64,000 bases of DNA from Actinomycetospora sp. TBRC 11914 (GTDB lineage: Bacteria > Actinomycetota > Actinomycetes > Mycobacteriales > Pseudonocardiaceae): positions 1-64,000 of the forward strand of contig NZ_JABBND010000020.1 of NCBI RefSeq assembly GCF_012933465.1, written 5' to 3'. Position numbers and translations under genes: made by a program. The first letter of the stretch is position 1. Each line of letters begins with the position of its first letter. Shown piece by piece: positions 1-11,829 of the stretch. The notes beneath the pieces are model-generated. The model saw only the letters and a list, made by a program, of their open reading frames with translations, was not told where the DNA came from and made no database searches.

Positions 1-32
1 GCGGCACTTTGTGCTCACGAGCCGGAGGCACC
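1..32. repeat. Right half of a TGCTCACGAG palindromic repeat (copy P0), cut by window start
   Basis: The first bases read GCGGCACTTTGTGCTCACGAG followed, a few bases on, by GGAGGCACC. This is the right arm and right flank of the palindrome seen complete at 1580, 28149, 42228, 50248 and 50659. The left arm lies outside the window. The inner arm (CGGCACTTT) is the variant found at 42228. Confidence 0.75.
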
Positions 33-60
33 TCTTGACCACCGGTGCAACATCGTCGCC

Positions 61-1578
61 GTGACGCGGCGCGCGCGGTGGGGGCGGTGGACGGCGGCGC
101 TGGTGCCCACCGTCGTCGGGGTGCTGGTGCTGGCGGGGTGCTCGTCGGGGTCCTCCGACTCCGACGCGGGACCCGCGGCCCCGCCGCCGCAGGCGCCCGC
201 CACGGTCGCGCCCTACCCGGCGCCGAGCGTGCCGGCGTCGGGCGCCGGGCTCGTCCTGCCGGCGGTGGCCGGGGCGCCCGCCCCGCCGCCGACCCCCACC
301 GGCGGGGTGCGCGCCGGGGCCGACTGGACGACCTACCACGGGGACGCCACCCGCGCCGGCTACGTGGCCGCCGGACCCGACCCCGCCAACCCCGGGCTCG
401 CCTGGCAGACCCCGCTCGACGGGAAGGTCTACGGGAGCCCGGTCGTCGTCGCCGGCGAGGTCGTCGCCGCCACCGAGGGCGGGTCGGTCTACGGGCTCGA
501 CGCGGTCACCGGCGCGGTCCGGTGGCGCACCCACCTCGCCGATCCCCTGCCCGGCTCGGCGCTGCCCTGCGGCAACATCGACCCGATCGGCATCACCGGC
601 TCGCCCGCGCTCGACCCGGCCAGCGGACAGGTGTTCGTCGCGACCACCGAGGCCGGCGTGCGCCACCAGCTCTACGGCATCGACCCGGCGAACGGCGGCG
701 TCCGCAGCAAGCGCGACGCCGACGTGCCCGGCGTCGACCCCGCCACCCACCTGCAGCGCGGCGCGCTGCTCGTCGACGCCGGCACGGTCTACGTCCCCTA
801 CGGCGGCAACTACGGCGACTGCGGGCAGTACCGGGGCAGCGTCGTCGGGCTCCCGACGACGGGCACCGGCCCGGCGAAGACCTTCGTCGTCCCCACCTCA
901 CGCGAAGCCGGGATCTGGGCCGCGTCCGGACCGGCCGCCCTCCCCAACGGCGACGTCATCGTCACCACCGGCAACGGCGAGGCCACGTCCGGGACCTGGG
1001 ACCACAGCGACTCGGTGCTGCGGCTGTCGTCCGCGCTGGCGCTCGTCGACGGGTTCGCCCCGCAGCAGTGGGCGGAGGAGAACTCGGCCGACGCCGACCT
1101 CGGCTCGATGGGCCCCGTCCTGATGCCCGGCACGCACTACGTGGTCACGGCGGGCAAGGGCGGCAACGTGTTCCTCGTCGACCTCGCCGGGATGGGCGGG
1201 GTCGGCGGGCAGAAGGGCGAGGTCGACGGGTGCGAGGCCTACGGCGGCGGGGCGGCGGCCCCGGTGCAGGGCGGCGGCGCGGTGGCGTACCTGCCGTGCT
1301 CGTCGGGGCTGCTGCAGGTGCGCGTGGGCACCGACGGCCGGCTGGTCAAGGGCTGGCAGGCGCCGTCGCAGGTGACGGGCTCGCCGTTGATCGTCGGGAC
1401 GACGGTGTGGTCGCTCCAGCAGGACGGCGCGCTCATCGGGCTCGACGCGGCGACCGGGACCGAGCGGGCGCGGGTGTCGGTCGGCGACTCGACCCGGTTC
1501 GCCACGCCCGCGCTGAGCGGCAACGCGCTGTTCCTCCCGACGAACCACGGGATTTCCGCGGTCCGGATAGGTGGCTGA
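61..1578 (+). CDS. PQQ-like beta-propeller lipoprotein
   Basis: Predicted exported lipoprotein of 505 residues. A basic N-terminus and hydrophobic stretch end in a lipobox (LAGC, Cys27), followed by a Ser/Pro/Ala-rich tether to about residue 85. The rest has repeats of the PQQ-binding-like (WD40-like) beta-propeller type, with blades such as GLDAVTGAVRW and GLDAATGTERA. Such proteins are usually outer-face sensors or scaffolds; residues that would prove cofactor binding cannot be assigned. GTG start; a possible -10 (CAACAT) ends 7 nt upstream and no Shine-Dalgarno is visible, so a leaderless mRNA is plausible. It converges on the LuxR gene, with palindrome P1 between them. Confidence 0.85.
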   Translation: MTRRARWGRWTAALVPTVVGVLVLAGCSSGSSDSDAGPAAPPPQAPATVAPYPAPSVPASGAGLVLPAVAGAPAPPPTPTGGVRAGADWTTYHGDATRAGYVAAGPDPANPGLAWQTPLDGKVYGSPVVVAGEVVAATEGGSVYGLDAVTGAVRWRTHLADPLPGSALPCGNIDPIGITGSPALDPASGQVFVATTEAGVRHQLYGIDPANGGVRSKRDADVPGVDPATHLQRGALLVDAGTVYVPYGGNYGDCGQYRGSVVGLPTTGTGPAKTFVVPTSREAGIWAASGPAALPNGDVIVTTGNGEATSGTWDHSDSVLRLSSALALVDGFAPQQWAEENSADADLGSMGPVLMPGTHYVVTAGKGGNVFLVDLAGMGGVGGQKGEVDGCEAYGGGAAAPVQGGGAVAYLPCSSGLLQVRVGTDGRLVKGWQAPSQVTGSPLIVGTTVWSLQQDGALIGLDAATGTERARVSVGDSTRFATPALSGNALFLPTNHGISAVRIGG

Positions 1579-1579
1579 C

Positions 1580-1629
1580 GCCTCGTGAGCACTAACTGTC
1601 GGTATAGCGACAATTAGTGCTCACGAGGC
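1580..1629. repeat. Palindromic repeat copy P1, between convergent genes
   Basis: 50-bp inverted repeat, GCCTCGTGAGCAC at the left and its complement at the right, with an inner arm TGTCGGTATAGCGACA. It separates a + strand gene ending at 1578 from a - strand gene whose TAA stop (1614-1616) lies inside the element. Likely a bidirectional terminator. Confidence 0.85.
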
Positions 1630-3178
1630 CGCAGGCCACCCAGGGCCTGGAACAGCTCCGCCCGGCTCTCCGCCCCGACCCGGCGCCGGATGCGCGAGAC
1701 GTGGTGCTCCACCGTCTTCGCGGACAGGTAGAGCCGGCCCGCGATCTCGCGGTAGGTGAGCCCCTCGAGCACGAGGTCGGCGATGTCGCGCTCCCGCTCG
1801 GTCAGCGCCGCCGCGCCCGCGCGCCGGGCCCGCACCGTGGCGGCCGCGCGCGCCGAGGCCTCGGTCGTCGGGTCGGGGGGCCCAGGGATCGCGGGCGCCT
1901 GGGCGGTGGCGACCGGCGCGACCGGGGTCCGCCCGGCCTGCAGGGTGCGGGCGCACGCGAGCAGGGCGGTGGAGGCGGCCCGGTCGGTCGTGCGGATCGC
2001 GGCCTCGCCGGCCAGCCGCGTCCCGTCCCAGCCGAGCCCGACCGCGCGCAGCCCGGCGGCGGCCTGCGCGACCTCCTCGGCGTCGACCGCCCCGTCGAGC
2101 ACCGCGAGCCACACCCGGGCGGCCCGGGCGGGGGCCGCGGCGCGGTCGTTGAGGACGACGGCGGCCTCCAGCGCCCCGGCGTGCGCCGCGGCGGCCGCGC
2201 GGTCCTCGGCGGTGATCGCCGCGTGCAGGCCCGCCCAGTGCCACGACGTGCTCCACGACGCCGGCCGCCCCAGCGCCTCGAGCAGCACGTCGGCCTCGGC
2301 GAGGTGCGGCTCGACCCAGCGGGTCTCGCCCAGCCGGGCGGCGGCCACGGCGAGCTCGCCCACGGGGAGCAGGCAGTAGAGGTCCACGGGGTGGCGCAGC
2401 AGGGCCTGGCGGGCGCGGGACCACAGGTCGAGCAGCCCACGGGTGTCCCCGGCCCGCCGGGCGAGGGCGACCTCCAGGGCGACCCCGGTGAGCTCGTCGC
2501 GCGGCTCCGGCGCGCCGGGCAGGTCGGCGGCCGCGCCGAGGGCCGTGCGGGCCGCGTCCTCGTCGTCGCGCAGCAGCGCCACCCAGCCCCGCAGCAGCAG
2601 GTGCCGGCGGCGCAGGCCCGGCCCGCCGAGGTCGGTGTCGACGGCGAGGTCCAGCAGCGGGTCGGCGAGCTCCGGCTCGCCGCGGTGCAGGGCCAGCAGG
2701 GCGCCGAGCGCGGCCGGGGAGTCGCCCATCGGGGACCGCTCCACCGCCGACGCCAGCGCCGTCGTCGCGCGGACCAGCAGCGAGAGCGCCGTGCCCGCCG
2801 AGCCCTCGACCGACGCGAGCAGCCCCTGCGCGGTCAGCGTCTCCGCGGTGTCGCGCAGTCCCGGCAGCCCGCCGCCGCACGCAGCGGCCTGCTGGCCCTC
2901 GGCGAGCGCCCCGGACCCCAGCAGCGCGACGGCGGCCCCCGCCGCGGGACGGCCCCGACGCCCGGCGAGCCAGCGATGCACCTCCGCCGCCCGCGCGAGG
3001 AGCCCCCGCTGGGGCAGCACCGCTGCGAGCACCACCGCGCCGGCGTCCTGCTCCCGCGGGTCGTCGGCCTGCAGCGCGGCGTCGGCGCCGCGCAGGGCGG
3101 CGTCCAGGTCGCCGTCCTGGGCGGCACGGGCCGCGGCGGCGGCGTCGGGACCGGGCCCGGGACGGACGGGGTCGGCGG

Positions 3179-3182
<4 letters not shown>
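1614..3182 (-). CDS. LuxR-family transcriptional regulator with long helical N-terminus
   Basis: 522 residues. The last 60 or so form a clear LuxR/GerE helix-turn-helix (LTERERDIADLVLEGLTYRE, then LSAKTVEHHVSRI). The first 440 are Ala/Leu/Arg-rich and helical, resembling the TPR-like sensor part of large LuxR (MalT/LAL-like) regulators, but no P-loop is seen. The GTG start overlaps the Hsp70-like stop by 4 bp, so the two genes are co-transcribed and probably work together. The stop and the last residues (REH) come from palindrome P1, so the C-terminal tail has been altered by the repeat. The target is unknown; the divergent iniBAC locus is the obvious candidate. Confidence 0.85.
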
Positions 3183-5221
<2,039 letters not shown>

Positions 5222-5424
5222 CGTGCTCCCCCCGTCACCCGCTCGACCGCACATCGTCACTAGGCAGTCAAGGCCAACATACTGAGCCAATCGGAGTATT
5301 CGCGGTGGAGGTTGAGGCGATCCCCCCAAGTGGGTGTCGATGCTCGCGTCGGGTGAGCGCGCAGCGTGCGCGTGCCGGTCGGAGGGTTCGTTCCGCGGCC
5401 GACGGCGGGTGGGCCGGCCGATGA

Positions 5425-5471
5425 GCGAGCGGCGCCGTTCTGGCGTCAGGTGCGAGGAATGTGCCGTTGCC
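5425..5471 (-). repeat. Dispersed repeat family 2, copy A
   Basis: Read on the - strand it starts GGCAACGGCACATTCCTCGC and ends ACGGCGCCGCTCGC. It matches copies at 5499, 13042 and 13117. Confidence 0.65.
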
Positions 5472-5498
5472 GGCGCGGGCCGCGCGAGCCGGAGATGG

Positions 5499-5545
5499 GT
5501 GAGTGGCCCCGTCCTGGCGTCTGGTGGCAGGAATGTGCCATTGCC
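5499..5545 (-). repeat. Dispersed repeat family 2, copy B
   Basis: Read on the - strand it starts GGCAATGGCACATTCCTGCC. It lies 74 bp from copy A in the same orientation. Its distal half is more degenerate than in the other copies. Confidence 0.6.
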
Positions 5546-5720
5546 GGCATCGGGGTCCGGGGAGGGACGGGAGGGGGTGGTCGGATCCCCCTCCCCGGCG
5601 CCCCGGGGACGCGGGAGAAACACCGATGGCAGGGCCGGTCGGCGTCCCTAGCGTTCACCTCGACGCCGGAGCCCGCTGCTCCGGAGAGCCGAGAGATTCC
5701 CGCTCACCGAGGAGCCACCG

Positions 5721-6707
5721 ATGCCCGCCACCGAGGCCAAGACCATCCTGCAGTTCCTGCTCGACCTGCTGCGCGACCCGTCGGCGCAGGCCGCCTTCGC
5801 CCAGGACCCCCAGGGCACCCTCGCGGCCGCCGGCCTGGACAACCTGTGCTTCGCCGACACCCGCGACGCGCTGCCGCTGGTCATGGACCACGCCCCCGCC
5901 GCGGTCGCCGCCCGCTACGACGACGACGTCCGCGCCGCCACCGCCTCCACCGCGGCCGTGGTCTCCGACCCCGACCACCACTGGACCCCCGACTGGCATC
6001 ACGAGCCGGCCCACCACTGGCACCCGGCGCCCGAGCCCCACGAGCACCACCACGAGATCGACCGCGTCGTGCAGCACCTGAACTGGGTCACGAACAACTA
6101 CGCGTTCGACTCCCACGACGCGAACTTCACGACCGACCTCAACCAGCACATCATCGCCAACGGCGACGTCACCACGACCGTCGACACCCACCCGCAGATC
6201 GCGTCCGGCGACGGGGCCGTGGCCGTCGGCGGCAACCTCGCTGCCCCGGTCGCGACCGGTGCGGGCTCCGTGGCCGGCGAGGGCAACATGGTCAACCACG
6301 GCGGCACCGCGGCCTTCGGCGACGGGGACGCCACCTCCGTCGGCGGCTCGGTCGGCGCGTCCCACGGCGGCGCGGTCTCGCTGCACGACCCGGCGACGGG
6401 CACCGAGGAGAACTCGGCGGCGACGTCGTTCGGCGCCGGCGACGCCACCTCGGCCTCGGGTGCCTCGACGGCCACCCCGACCCACAACCCCACCACGACG
6501 GTCACCGCCACCGACACCAGCCAGCACGACAGCAACAACACCGACAACTCGACCCACGACGCCACCTCGACCGGCCCCGGCGACGCCGACGCCGGCACCC
6601 GGGACGCGGGCCCGCTCTTCGCCCACGACACCGCCACCCCGGACCTGCACGACGACGGCGTCCTCGCCGCCCACGAGGCGCACACCCACGAGGTCGTCGC
6701 GCACTGA
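5721..6707 (+). CDS. iniB: IniB-like protein, N-terminal IniB domain plus low-complexity repeat tail
   Basis: 328 residues. The first 60 or so (ILQFLLDLLRDPSAQAAFAQ, then DPQGTLAAAGL) match the IniB N-terminal domain of the mycobacterial iniBAC locus. The rest is His/Asp/Thr/Gly/Ala-rich, with repeats of the form GDGxAxxVGGxxxA that suggest an extended beta-solenoid-like or disordered chain. GAGGAG 8 nt upstream supports the ATG. It precedes two dynamin-like genes, as iniB does in mycobacteria, although a strong hairpin lies between. IniB's molecular role is not established; the locus is known for induction by cell-wall inhibitors. The symbol rests on domain and gene order. Confidence 0.8.
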   Translation: MPATEAKTILQFLLDLLRDPSAQAAFAQDPQGTLAAAGLDNLCFADTRDALPLVMDHAPAAVAARYDDDVRAATASTAAVVSDPDHHWTPDWHHEPAHHWHPAPEPHEHHHEIDRVVQHLNWVTNNYAFDSHDANFTTDLNQHIIANGDVTTTVDTHPQIASGDGAVAVGGNLAAPVATGAGSVAGEGNMVNHGGTAAFGDGDATSVGGSVGASHGGAVSLHDPATGTEENSAATSFGAGDATSASGASTATPTHNPTTTVTATDTSQHDSNNTDNSTHDATSTGPGDADAGTRDAGPLFAHDTATPDLHDDGVLAAHEAHTHEVVAH

Positions 6708-6801
6708 GCCACCCCCATCCGGTCGTGGCGACCGCGCCCGCCGCGACCGGCCGAACAGCCGGGCCCCTCCACGTCGGGGCCCGGCTGTTCGCGCGTCCGC
6801 G

Positions 6802-6847
6802 CTCGTGCGTGCGTTCCCGTGTCCTGACACGGGAACGCACGCACGAG
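6802..6847. terminator. Perfect 22-bp-arm hairpin between iniB and iniA
   Basis: Two perfectly complementary 22-nt arms separated by only two bases (CT) begin CTCGTGCGTGCG and end CGCACGCACGAG. No T-tract follows. The position suits partial termination, giving more iniB than iniA/iniC transcript. The outer CTCGTG/CACGAG and the GCCGGAGGC just downstream resemble the flanks of the P palindromes. Confidence 0.7.
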
Positions 6848-6980
6848 GCCGGAGGCCCAAGGTCCACCGTCCGTGCCGCTGCGCGCGGCGGTTCTCCGAG
6901 ACCACTCCCGGTTAGGGTCCGGATACGGCCGAACGGAGCAGTCCGCTCGGCGCGGGGTCACGACGTGGCGGGGGGTGCGG

Positions 6981-9005
6981 GTGAGCGCGGAGCCAGGACC
7001 GGATCACGACGAGGCCCGCGCGGTCGCCGCCCTCGCGGTCCGCGCCGCCACCGCCTACGGCCGGCCCGACCTCGCCGCCGCGCTCGGCGCCGCCCGCGAC
7101 CGGCTCGCCGACACCGGGGCCCGGGTCCTCGTCGTCGGGGACTTCAAGCAGGGCAAGAGTGCGCTGGTCGGCGAGCTCGTCGGCACCCCGGTCTGCCCGG
7201 TGCACGACGACGTCGCCACCCGGCTCCCGACGGTCGTGCGCCACGGCCCGGAGACGACGGCCACGCTCGTGGGGACGACCGGTGACGACGAGGTCCGGCG
7301 ACCGGTCGGCGCGGCCGACCTCTCCCGGGCCGTCACCGGCGACCCGCCCGACGACGCCACCACCTGGACCGCCGCCGAGGTCACCGTGCCGGACGGGCTG
7401 GTGGCCGACGGGCTCGTGCTCGTCGACACCCCGGGCGAGAGCGGCCCGCGCTCGGCCCGCGGGCTCGCGGTGCGGGCGGGCTTCCCGGAGGCGCACGCGG
7501 TCGTCGTCGTCAGCGACGCCTCCCGCGAGCTCACCGCCCCCGAGATCGCGCTGGTCCGGGCGGCCACCGAGCAGTGCGGCACCGTCGTCGTCGCGCTCAC
7601 CAAGGTCGACCTGCACCCGCGCTGGCGCGAGGTCCGCGACCTCGACCGCCGCCACCTCGCCGCCCACGGCCTCGAGGCCGACGTGCTGCCGATCTCGGCC
7701 ACGCTCGCCGCCCACGCCCGCCGCCTGGCCGAGCGGGGTGAGCCGACCGCGCCCGCCGTCGCCGACGAGTCGGGGCTCCCGGCGCTCGCCGCGCTGCTGC
7801 GGGACCGGGTGGCCGACCCCGCCGGGGCCGGGGTCGCGCTCGGGGTCCTCGACCAGGTCGCCGGGGCGGTCGCGGAGCTGGGCGCGGCGCTGGAGGCCGA
7901 GCGGGTCGGGCTCGAGGACCCGGAGCGGGCCCGCGAGGTCGCCGCCGACCTCACCGCCGCCCGCGACCGCGCCGCCGAGCTCAAGGAGCGCAGCGCGCGT
8001 TGGCAGCAGACGCTCGCCGACGGCGTCTCCGACCTCGTCTCCGACATCGACTGGGACCTGCGCGACCGGATGCGCCACGTCGTGCGCGCCGCCGAGGAGG
8101 CCCTCGACGCGGCCGACCCGGGCGCCTCGTGGGACACCTTCGCGCCGTGGCTGACCGAGGAGGTCGCCGAGGCGGTCGCGACGACGTTCGTGTGGGCGGG
8201 GGAGCGCACCTGGCGGCTCGCCGAGCGGGTGGCCGAGCACTTCGCGCTCTCCGGCGACGACGTCCGCGGCCGGCTGCCCGGGGCCTCGACGGGGGCCCTG
8301 GTGGCGGCGCACGAGGTCGAGCCCGAGAGCCCGGTCGAGCAGACCATGCCCGGTGGGGTGCTGGTGCGCGCCGAGCTGCCGCGGGTCCCCGACATCGAGG
8401 TGCCCGAGCTGGAGCGCATCGGGTGGGCCAACGGGCTCGTCGTCGGGATGCGCGGGTCCTACGGCGGCGTGCTGATGGTCGGGATGGTGACGACGTTGTC
8501 GGGGCTCGCGCTGATCAACCCGTTCTCGGTGGGCGCGGGGGTGCTGCTGGGCTCGAAGACGATCCGCGACGAGCGGAAACGCGCCCTGCAGCGTCGTCGG
8601 GCGGAGGCCAAGCAGGCGGTGCGCAAGCACGCCGAGGAGGTGCTGCACCTGGCCGGCAAGCGCTCCCGCGACCTGTTGCGCGACGTCCAGCGGACGCTGC
8701 GCGACCACTTCACCGGCCAGGCCGAGATCCTCGCCCGGTCGGTGGCCGAGGCGGTGACGGCGGCCGCGGCGGCGCAGGAGGTCGCGACGGGTGCCCGGGA
8801 CCGGCGGCTGCGCGACGTGCGGGCCGAGCTGGGGCGGGTCGAGCTGCTCGCGGAGCGGGTGGCGGCCTGCCGGGCGGGGTTCGCAGCGGTGGCGCGCTCC
8901 TCCCCGGCTTCGAGCGAAGGGCCCGTTCGGTCGGGGAGATCGAGCGATGGGGCCCCTCGCTCGGAACCTGGGGCCCGCATCCACGCCGGGACGGCCGCCC
9001 CGTGA
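6981..9005 (+). CDS. iniA: Dynamin-like GTPase, IniA-type
   Basis: 674 residues, the size of bacterial dynamin-like proteins. GTPase motifs: G1 GDFKQGKS (53-60), G3 DTPGES (about 148) and G4 TKVD (about 206). A helical middle region follows. A hydrophobic segment near 494-525 ([20 protein letters not shown]) is the likely membrane paddle, then a basic coiled helix. The GTG at 6981 has GGGGGG 5 nt upstream. The mycobacterial homologue IniA remodels membranes during cell-wall stress. The last 40 or so residues are coded by a hairpin-forming stretch (8911-8963) and look acquired. The stop overlaps the iniC start by 4 bp. Confidence 0.87.
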   Translation: MSAEPGPDHDEARAVAALAVRAATAYGRPDLAAALGAARDRLADTGARVLVVGDFKQGKSALVGELVGTPVCPVHDDVATRLPTVVRHGPETTATLVGTTGDDEVRRPVGAADLSRAVTGDPPDDATTWTAAEVTVPDGLVADGLVLVDTPGESGPRSARGLAVRAGFPEAHAVVVVSDASRELTAPEIALVRAATEQCGTVVVALTKVDLHPRWREVRDLDRRHLAAHGLEADVLPISATLAAHARRLAERGEPTAPAVADESGLPALAALLRDRVADPAGAGVALGVLDQVAGAVAELGAALEAERVGLEDPERAREVAADLTAARDRAAELKERSARWQQTLADGVSDLVSDIDWDLRDRMRHVVRAAEEALDAADPGASWDTFAPWLTEEVAEAVATTFVWAGERTWRLAERVAEHFALSGDDVRGRLPGASTGALVAAHEVEPESPVEQTMPGGVLVRAELPRVPDIEVPELERIGWANGLVVGMRGSYGGVLMVGMVTTLSGLALINPFSVGAGVLLGSKTIRDERKRALQRRRAEAKQAVRKHAEEVLHLAGKRSRDLLRDVQRTLRDHFTGQAEILARSVAEAVTAAAAAQEVATGARDRRLRDVRAELGRVELLAERVAACRAGFAAVARSSPASSEGPVRSGRSSDGAPRSEPGARIHAGTAAP

Positions 9006-10600
9006 GCGCCCTGCTGGACTCGGCCCGCGGCGTGCTCGACCGCGCCACCGAGGTGTTCGCCGCCGACCCCGACGCCCTCGCCCTGCTCGACGCCCACCGC
9101 GGCCGGCTCGGCGGGCCGCTGCGGGTGGCGCTCGCGGGGTCGGTGAAGTCGGGAAAGTCGACGCTGCTCAACGCGCTGGTCGGCGAGCAGATCGCCCCGA
9201 CCGGGGTGGGGGAGTGCACCCGCCTGGTCACCCACTACGCCGACGCGCCCAGCCCCCGCATCGGCGTCGTCTACCGCGGCGCGCGCCGTCCGGCCGACCC
9301 CGCCGAGCTGCCGGCGCTGCACCGTCGGGGGTCGCTGGTGCTCGACCTCGAGCGGCTCCCGCTCGACCGCGTCGCCGCCCTGCACGTCGACTGGCCCTCC
9401 CAGCACCTGCGCGAGCTCACCCTCGTCGACACCCCCGGCGTCGACTCGGCCGCGCTCGAGGGCCGGCCGCGGCCGTGGGTCGGCCACGGGCAGGACGGCG
9501 CCGGGGACGACGAGCACGGCGGCTGGGGCGCCGACGTCGTCGTGCACCTGGTGCGCCACCTGCACGAGCCCGACGTCGCCTTCCTCGAGGCCTACGGCGA
9601 CCGGGTCGCGGCCGGGGTCGGGGCCGCGGGGACGCTGGTGGTGCTCTCGCGGGCCGACGAGGTCGGCGGCGGCCGGGTCGACGCGGTGATGGCCGCGGGC
9701 CAGGTCGCGCGGCGCTACCGCAGCGACCCGGCGCTGCGCCCGTGGTGCGCCACGACGACGACGGTGGCCGGGCTGCTCGCCGAGACCGCCCGCACGCTGC
9801 GCGGCGTCGAGTTCACCGCGCTGCGCACGCTCGCCCGCCTCGAGCGCGCCGAGCTCGACGAGCAGCTGCTCACCGCCGACCGGTTCGTCGCCGCCGGGAG
9901 CGGGCCGGACGCGGCCGGGCTCCCCGAGGGCACGCGGCTCGCGCTGCTCGACCGGTTCGGGGTGTTCGGGGTGCGGCTCGCGACCTCGCTGCTGCGCCGC
10001 GGCGTCGACGACTCGGCCGCGCTCGCCGCCGAGCTCGCCCGCCGCAGCGGCCTCGACGAGCTCCGCGGGGTGCTCGGCGAGCGCTTCCTCGCCCGGAGGG
10101 ACGTCTTCCAGGCCCGCGCCGCCCTGCTCGCCGTCGACCGGCTGGTGCGGCGGGCCCGCGCGGAGGAACCGGCGGCGCCGCGGCGGCCCTCGCCGGTGCC
10201 GCGGCCGGCGACGGGTCCGGGCGCGGCGGCGCTCACCGCCCTCGCCGCCGAGCTGGAGCGGGCCCGCTCGGGCGCCCACGAGATCGTCGAACTGGATCTC
10301 CTGACGACGCTGCGGCGCCGCCCGCTGGCGGCCGCGCGCCGCGGTTCCGGCGCGGAGCTCACCGAGGAGGCCGAGCGCCTGCTCGGCGACCGCGGCCCGT
10401 CGGCGGCGGCCCGACTGGGGCTCGACGAGGCCACCGGCGACGGGGAGCTGCGGGCCGTGGCGCTCGCCACGCTGGCCCGCTGGCGTGCCCGCGCCGAGGA
10501 CCCGTTCGCCGACCGCGACACCACCGAGACCGCCCGCGTCGTCGTGCGCAGCGTCGAGGGGCTGCTCGCGGCGCGCCCGGTGCCCGTCGGGGCCGGCTGA
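9002..10600 (+). CDS. iniC: Dynamin-like GTPase, IniC-type
   Basis: 532 residues. G1 GSVKSGKS (46-53), G3 DTPGVDS and a G4-like SRADE mark a dynamin-family GTPase. It is shorter than IniA, and the hydrophobic paddle seen in IniA is absent. The C-terminal half is Ala/Leu/Arg-rich and helical. The GTG start overlaps the iniA stop (GTGA), so the two are translationally coupled and probably act as a heteromeric pair on the inner face of the cytoplasmic membrane. It is the last gene of the locus; hrcA follows after 119 bp with its own ribosome binding site. Confidence 0.85.
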   Translation: MSALLDSARGVLDRATEVFAADPDALALLDAHRGRLGGPLRVALAGSVKSGKSTLLNALVGEQIAPTGVGECTRLVTHYADAPSPRIGVVYRGARRPADPAELPALHRRGSLVLDLERLPLDRVAALHVDWPSQHLRELTLVDTPGVDSAALEGRPRPWVGHGQDGAGDDEHGGWGADVVVHLVRHLHEPDVAFLEAYGDRVAAGVGAAGTLVVLSRADEVGGGRVDAVMAAGQVARRYRSDPALRPWCATTTTVAGLLAETARTLRGVEFTALRTLARLERAELDEQLLTADRFVAAGSGPDAAGLPEGTRLALLDRFGVFGVRLATSLLRRGVDDSAALAAELARRSGLDELRGVLGERFLARRDVFQARAALLAVDRLVRRARAEEPAAPRRPSPVPRPATGPGAAALTALAAELERARSGAHEIVELDLLTTLRRRPLAAARRGSGAELTEEAERLLGDRGPSAAARLGLDEATGDGELRAVALATLARWRARAEDPFADRDTTETARVVVRSVEGLLAARPVPVGAG

Positions 10601-10719
10601 GCGGACCGTCGTCCGCGGACCTGAGCGACCCCGACTCACACACGTCCGACCGGGTGGGCACGTCTCGCCTAGGATGGAGAGTCGGATCGCCACGACCGGC
10701 GGGAGGAGGTCCGACGTCG

Positions 10720-11748
10720 ATGAACGCCGAGGAACGCCGCATCGCGGTACTGCGCGCGATCGTCGCGGACTTCGTGGCCACCAACGAACCGGTGGGCTCC
10801 AAGGCGATCGTCGACCGGCACAACCTCGGGGTCTCCTCCGCCACGGTCCGCAACGACATGGCGGCGCTGGAGGACGAGGGCTACATCATCCAGCCCCACA
10901 CCAGCGCGGGCCGGATCCCGACCGACAAGGGCTACCGCCTCTTCGTCGACCGGCTCTCGCAGATCAAGCCGCTCTCGGCGGCCGAGAAGCGGGCCATCGC
11001 GACCTTCCTCGACGGCGCCGTCGACCTCGACGACGTGCTGCGCCGCAGCGTGCGGCTGCTCGCCCAGCTCACCCGCCAGGTCGCCGTCGTGCAGTACCCG
11101 ACGCTCTCCCGCTCGACGGTGCGCCACCTCGAGGTCGTCCCGCTCACCCCGGCCCGGCTGATGCTCGTGCTGATCACCGACACCGGCCGGGTGGACCAGC
11201 GGGTGGTCGACCTCGGTGACGTGCTGACCGACGACGACGTCGGGCTCCTGCGCGGCCTGCTCAACACCGTGCTCGTCGGGCAGCCGCTCACCACCGCGGC
11301 GGCCCGCGTGGCGGCGCTCCCCGAGGACGGCCCCGACCACCTGCGCCACGTCCTGACGACGCTGGCCTCGGTGCTGGTGGAGTCGCTGGTCGAGCACCCC
11401 GAGGAGCGCCTGGTCCTCGGCGGCACGGCGAACCTCGCCCGCCAGGGCGCCGACGCCACCTCGCTGCGCGGCGTCCTCGAGGCGCTCGAGGAGCAGGTGG
11501 TCGTGCTGCGGCTGCTGACCGCGTCGAGCGACCCGGCACAGGTCACGGTGCGCATCGGCGAGGAGAACGAGGCCGAGGAGATGTGGGCGACCTCCACGAT
11601 CTCCATCGGCTACGGGCCGCTGTCCACGCCCGGCGAGGCGCTGGGCGGCATGGGCGTCGTCGGCCCGACCCGCATGGACTATCCGAGCACGATCGCGGCG
11701 GTCCGGGCCGTCGCGCGCTATGTGGGGGAGATCGTGGGCGGACGCTGA
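10720..11748 (+). CDS. hrcA: Heat-inducible transcription repressor HrcA
   Basis: 342 residues, full length. An N-terminal winged helix ([20 protein letters not shown], then VRNDMAALE) and the HrcA motif [18 protein letters not shown] are plain. HrcA represses groE-type chaperone genes at CIRCE operators. A strong GGGAGGAGG precedes the ATG, and a TAGGAT hexamer at 10670-10675 may be its -10. No CIRCE inverted repeat (TTAGCACTC-type) is visible upstream of this gene or dnaJ2, so autoregulation is not supported. Pairing with dnaJ2 downstream is the usual actinobacterial order. Confidence 0.96.
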   Translation: MNAEERRIAVLRAIVADFVATNEPVGSKAIVDRHNLGVSSATVRNDMAALEDEGYIIQPHTSAGRIPTDKGYRLFVDRLSQIKPLSAAEKRAIATFLDGAVDLDDVLRRSVRLLAQLTRQVAVVQYPTLSRSTVRHLEVVPLTPARLMLVLITDTGRVDQRVVDLGDVLTDDDVGLLRGLLNTVLVGQPLTTAAARVAALPEDGPDHLRHVLTTLASVLVESLVEHPEERLVLGGTANLARQGADATSLRGVLEALEEQVVVLRLLTASSDPAQVTVRIGEENEAEEMWATSTISIGYGPLSTPGEALGGMGVVGPTRMDYPSTIAAVRAVARYVGEIVGGR

Positions 11749-11829
11749 CGACGGGCGCTCCCCACCCCCACCGATCCGCGGGTACCCCGACACCCGCACG
11801 ACGACGAAGGACGACGAGGACACACGAGC

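Larger units (their letters stand above)
5222..5720. other. Divergent promoter region between Hsp70-like gene and iniB
   Basis: About 500 bp with no supportable gene. It holds two copies of a dispersed repeat (5425-5471, 5499-5545). It must also contain the promoters of both the Hsp70-like/luxR operon and iniB. The first 60 bp next to the Hsp70-like gene are AT-richer than average. No confident -10/-35 pair was assigned. Confidence 0.6.

Noticed and set aside
45-1595. 516-residue frame overlapping the beta-propeller lipoprotein
   Set aside because: Arg/Gly-rich composition typical of a GC-rich shadow. The frame at 61-1578 has a lipobox and propeller repeats.
10601-10719. CIRCE operator upstream of hrcA
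   Set aside because: No TTAGCACTC-N9-GAGTGCTAA-like inverted repeat is present in the 120 bp before the gene.
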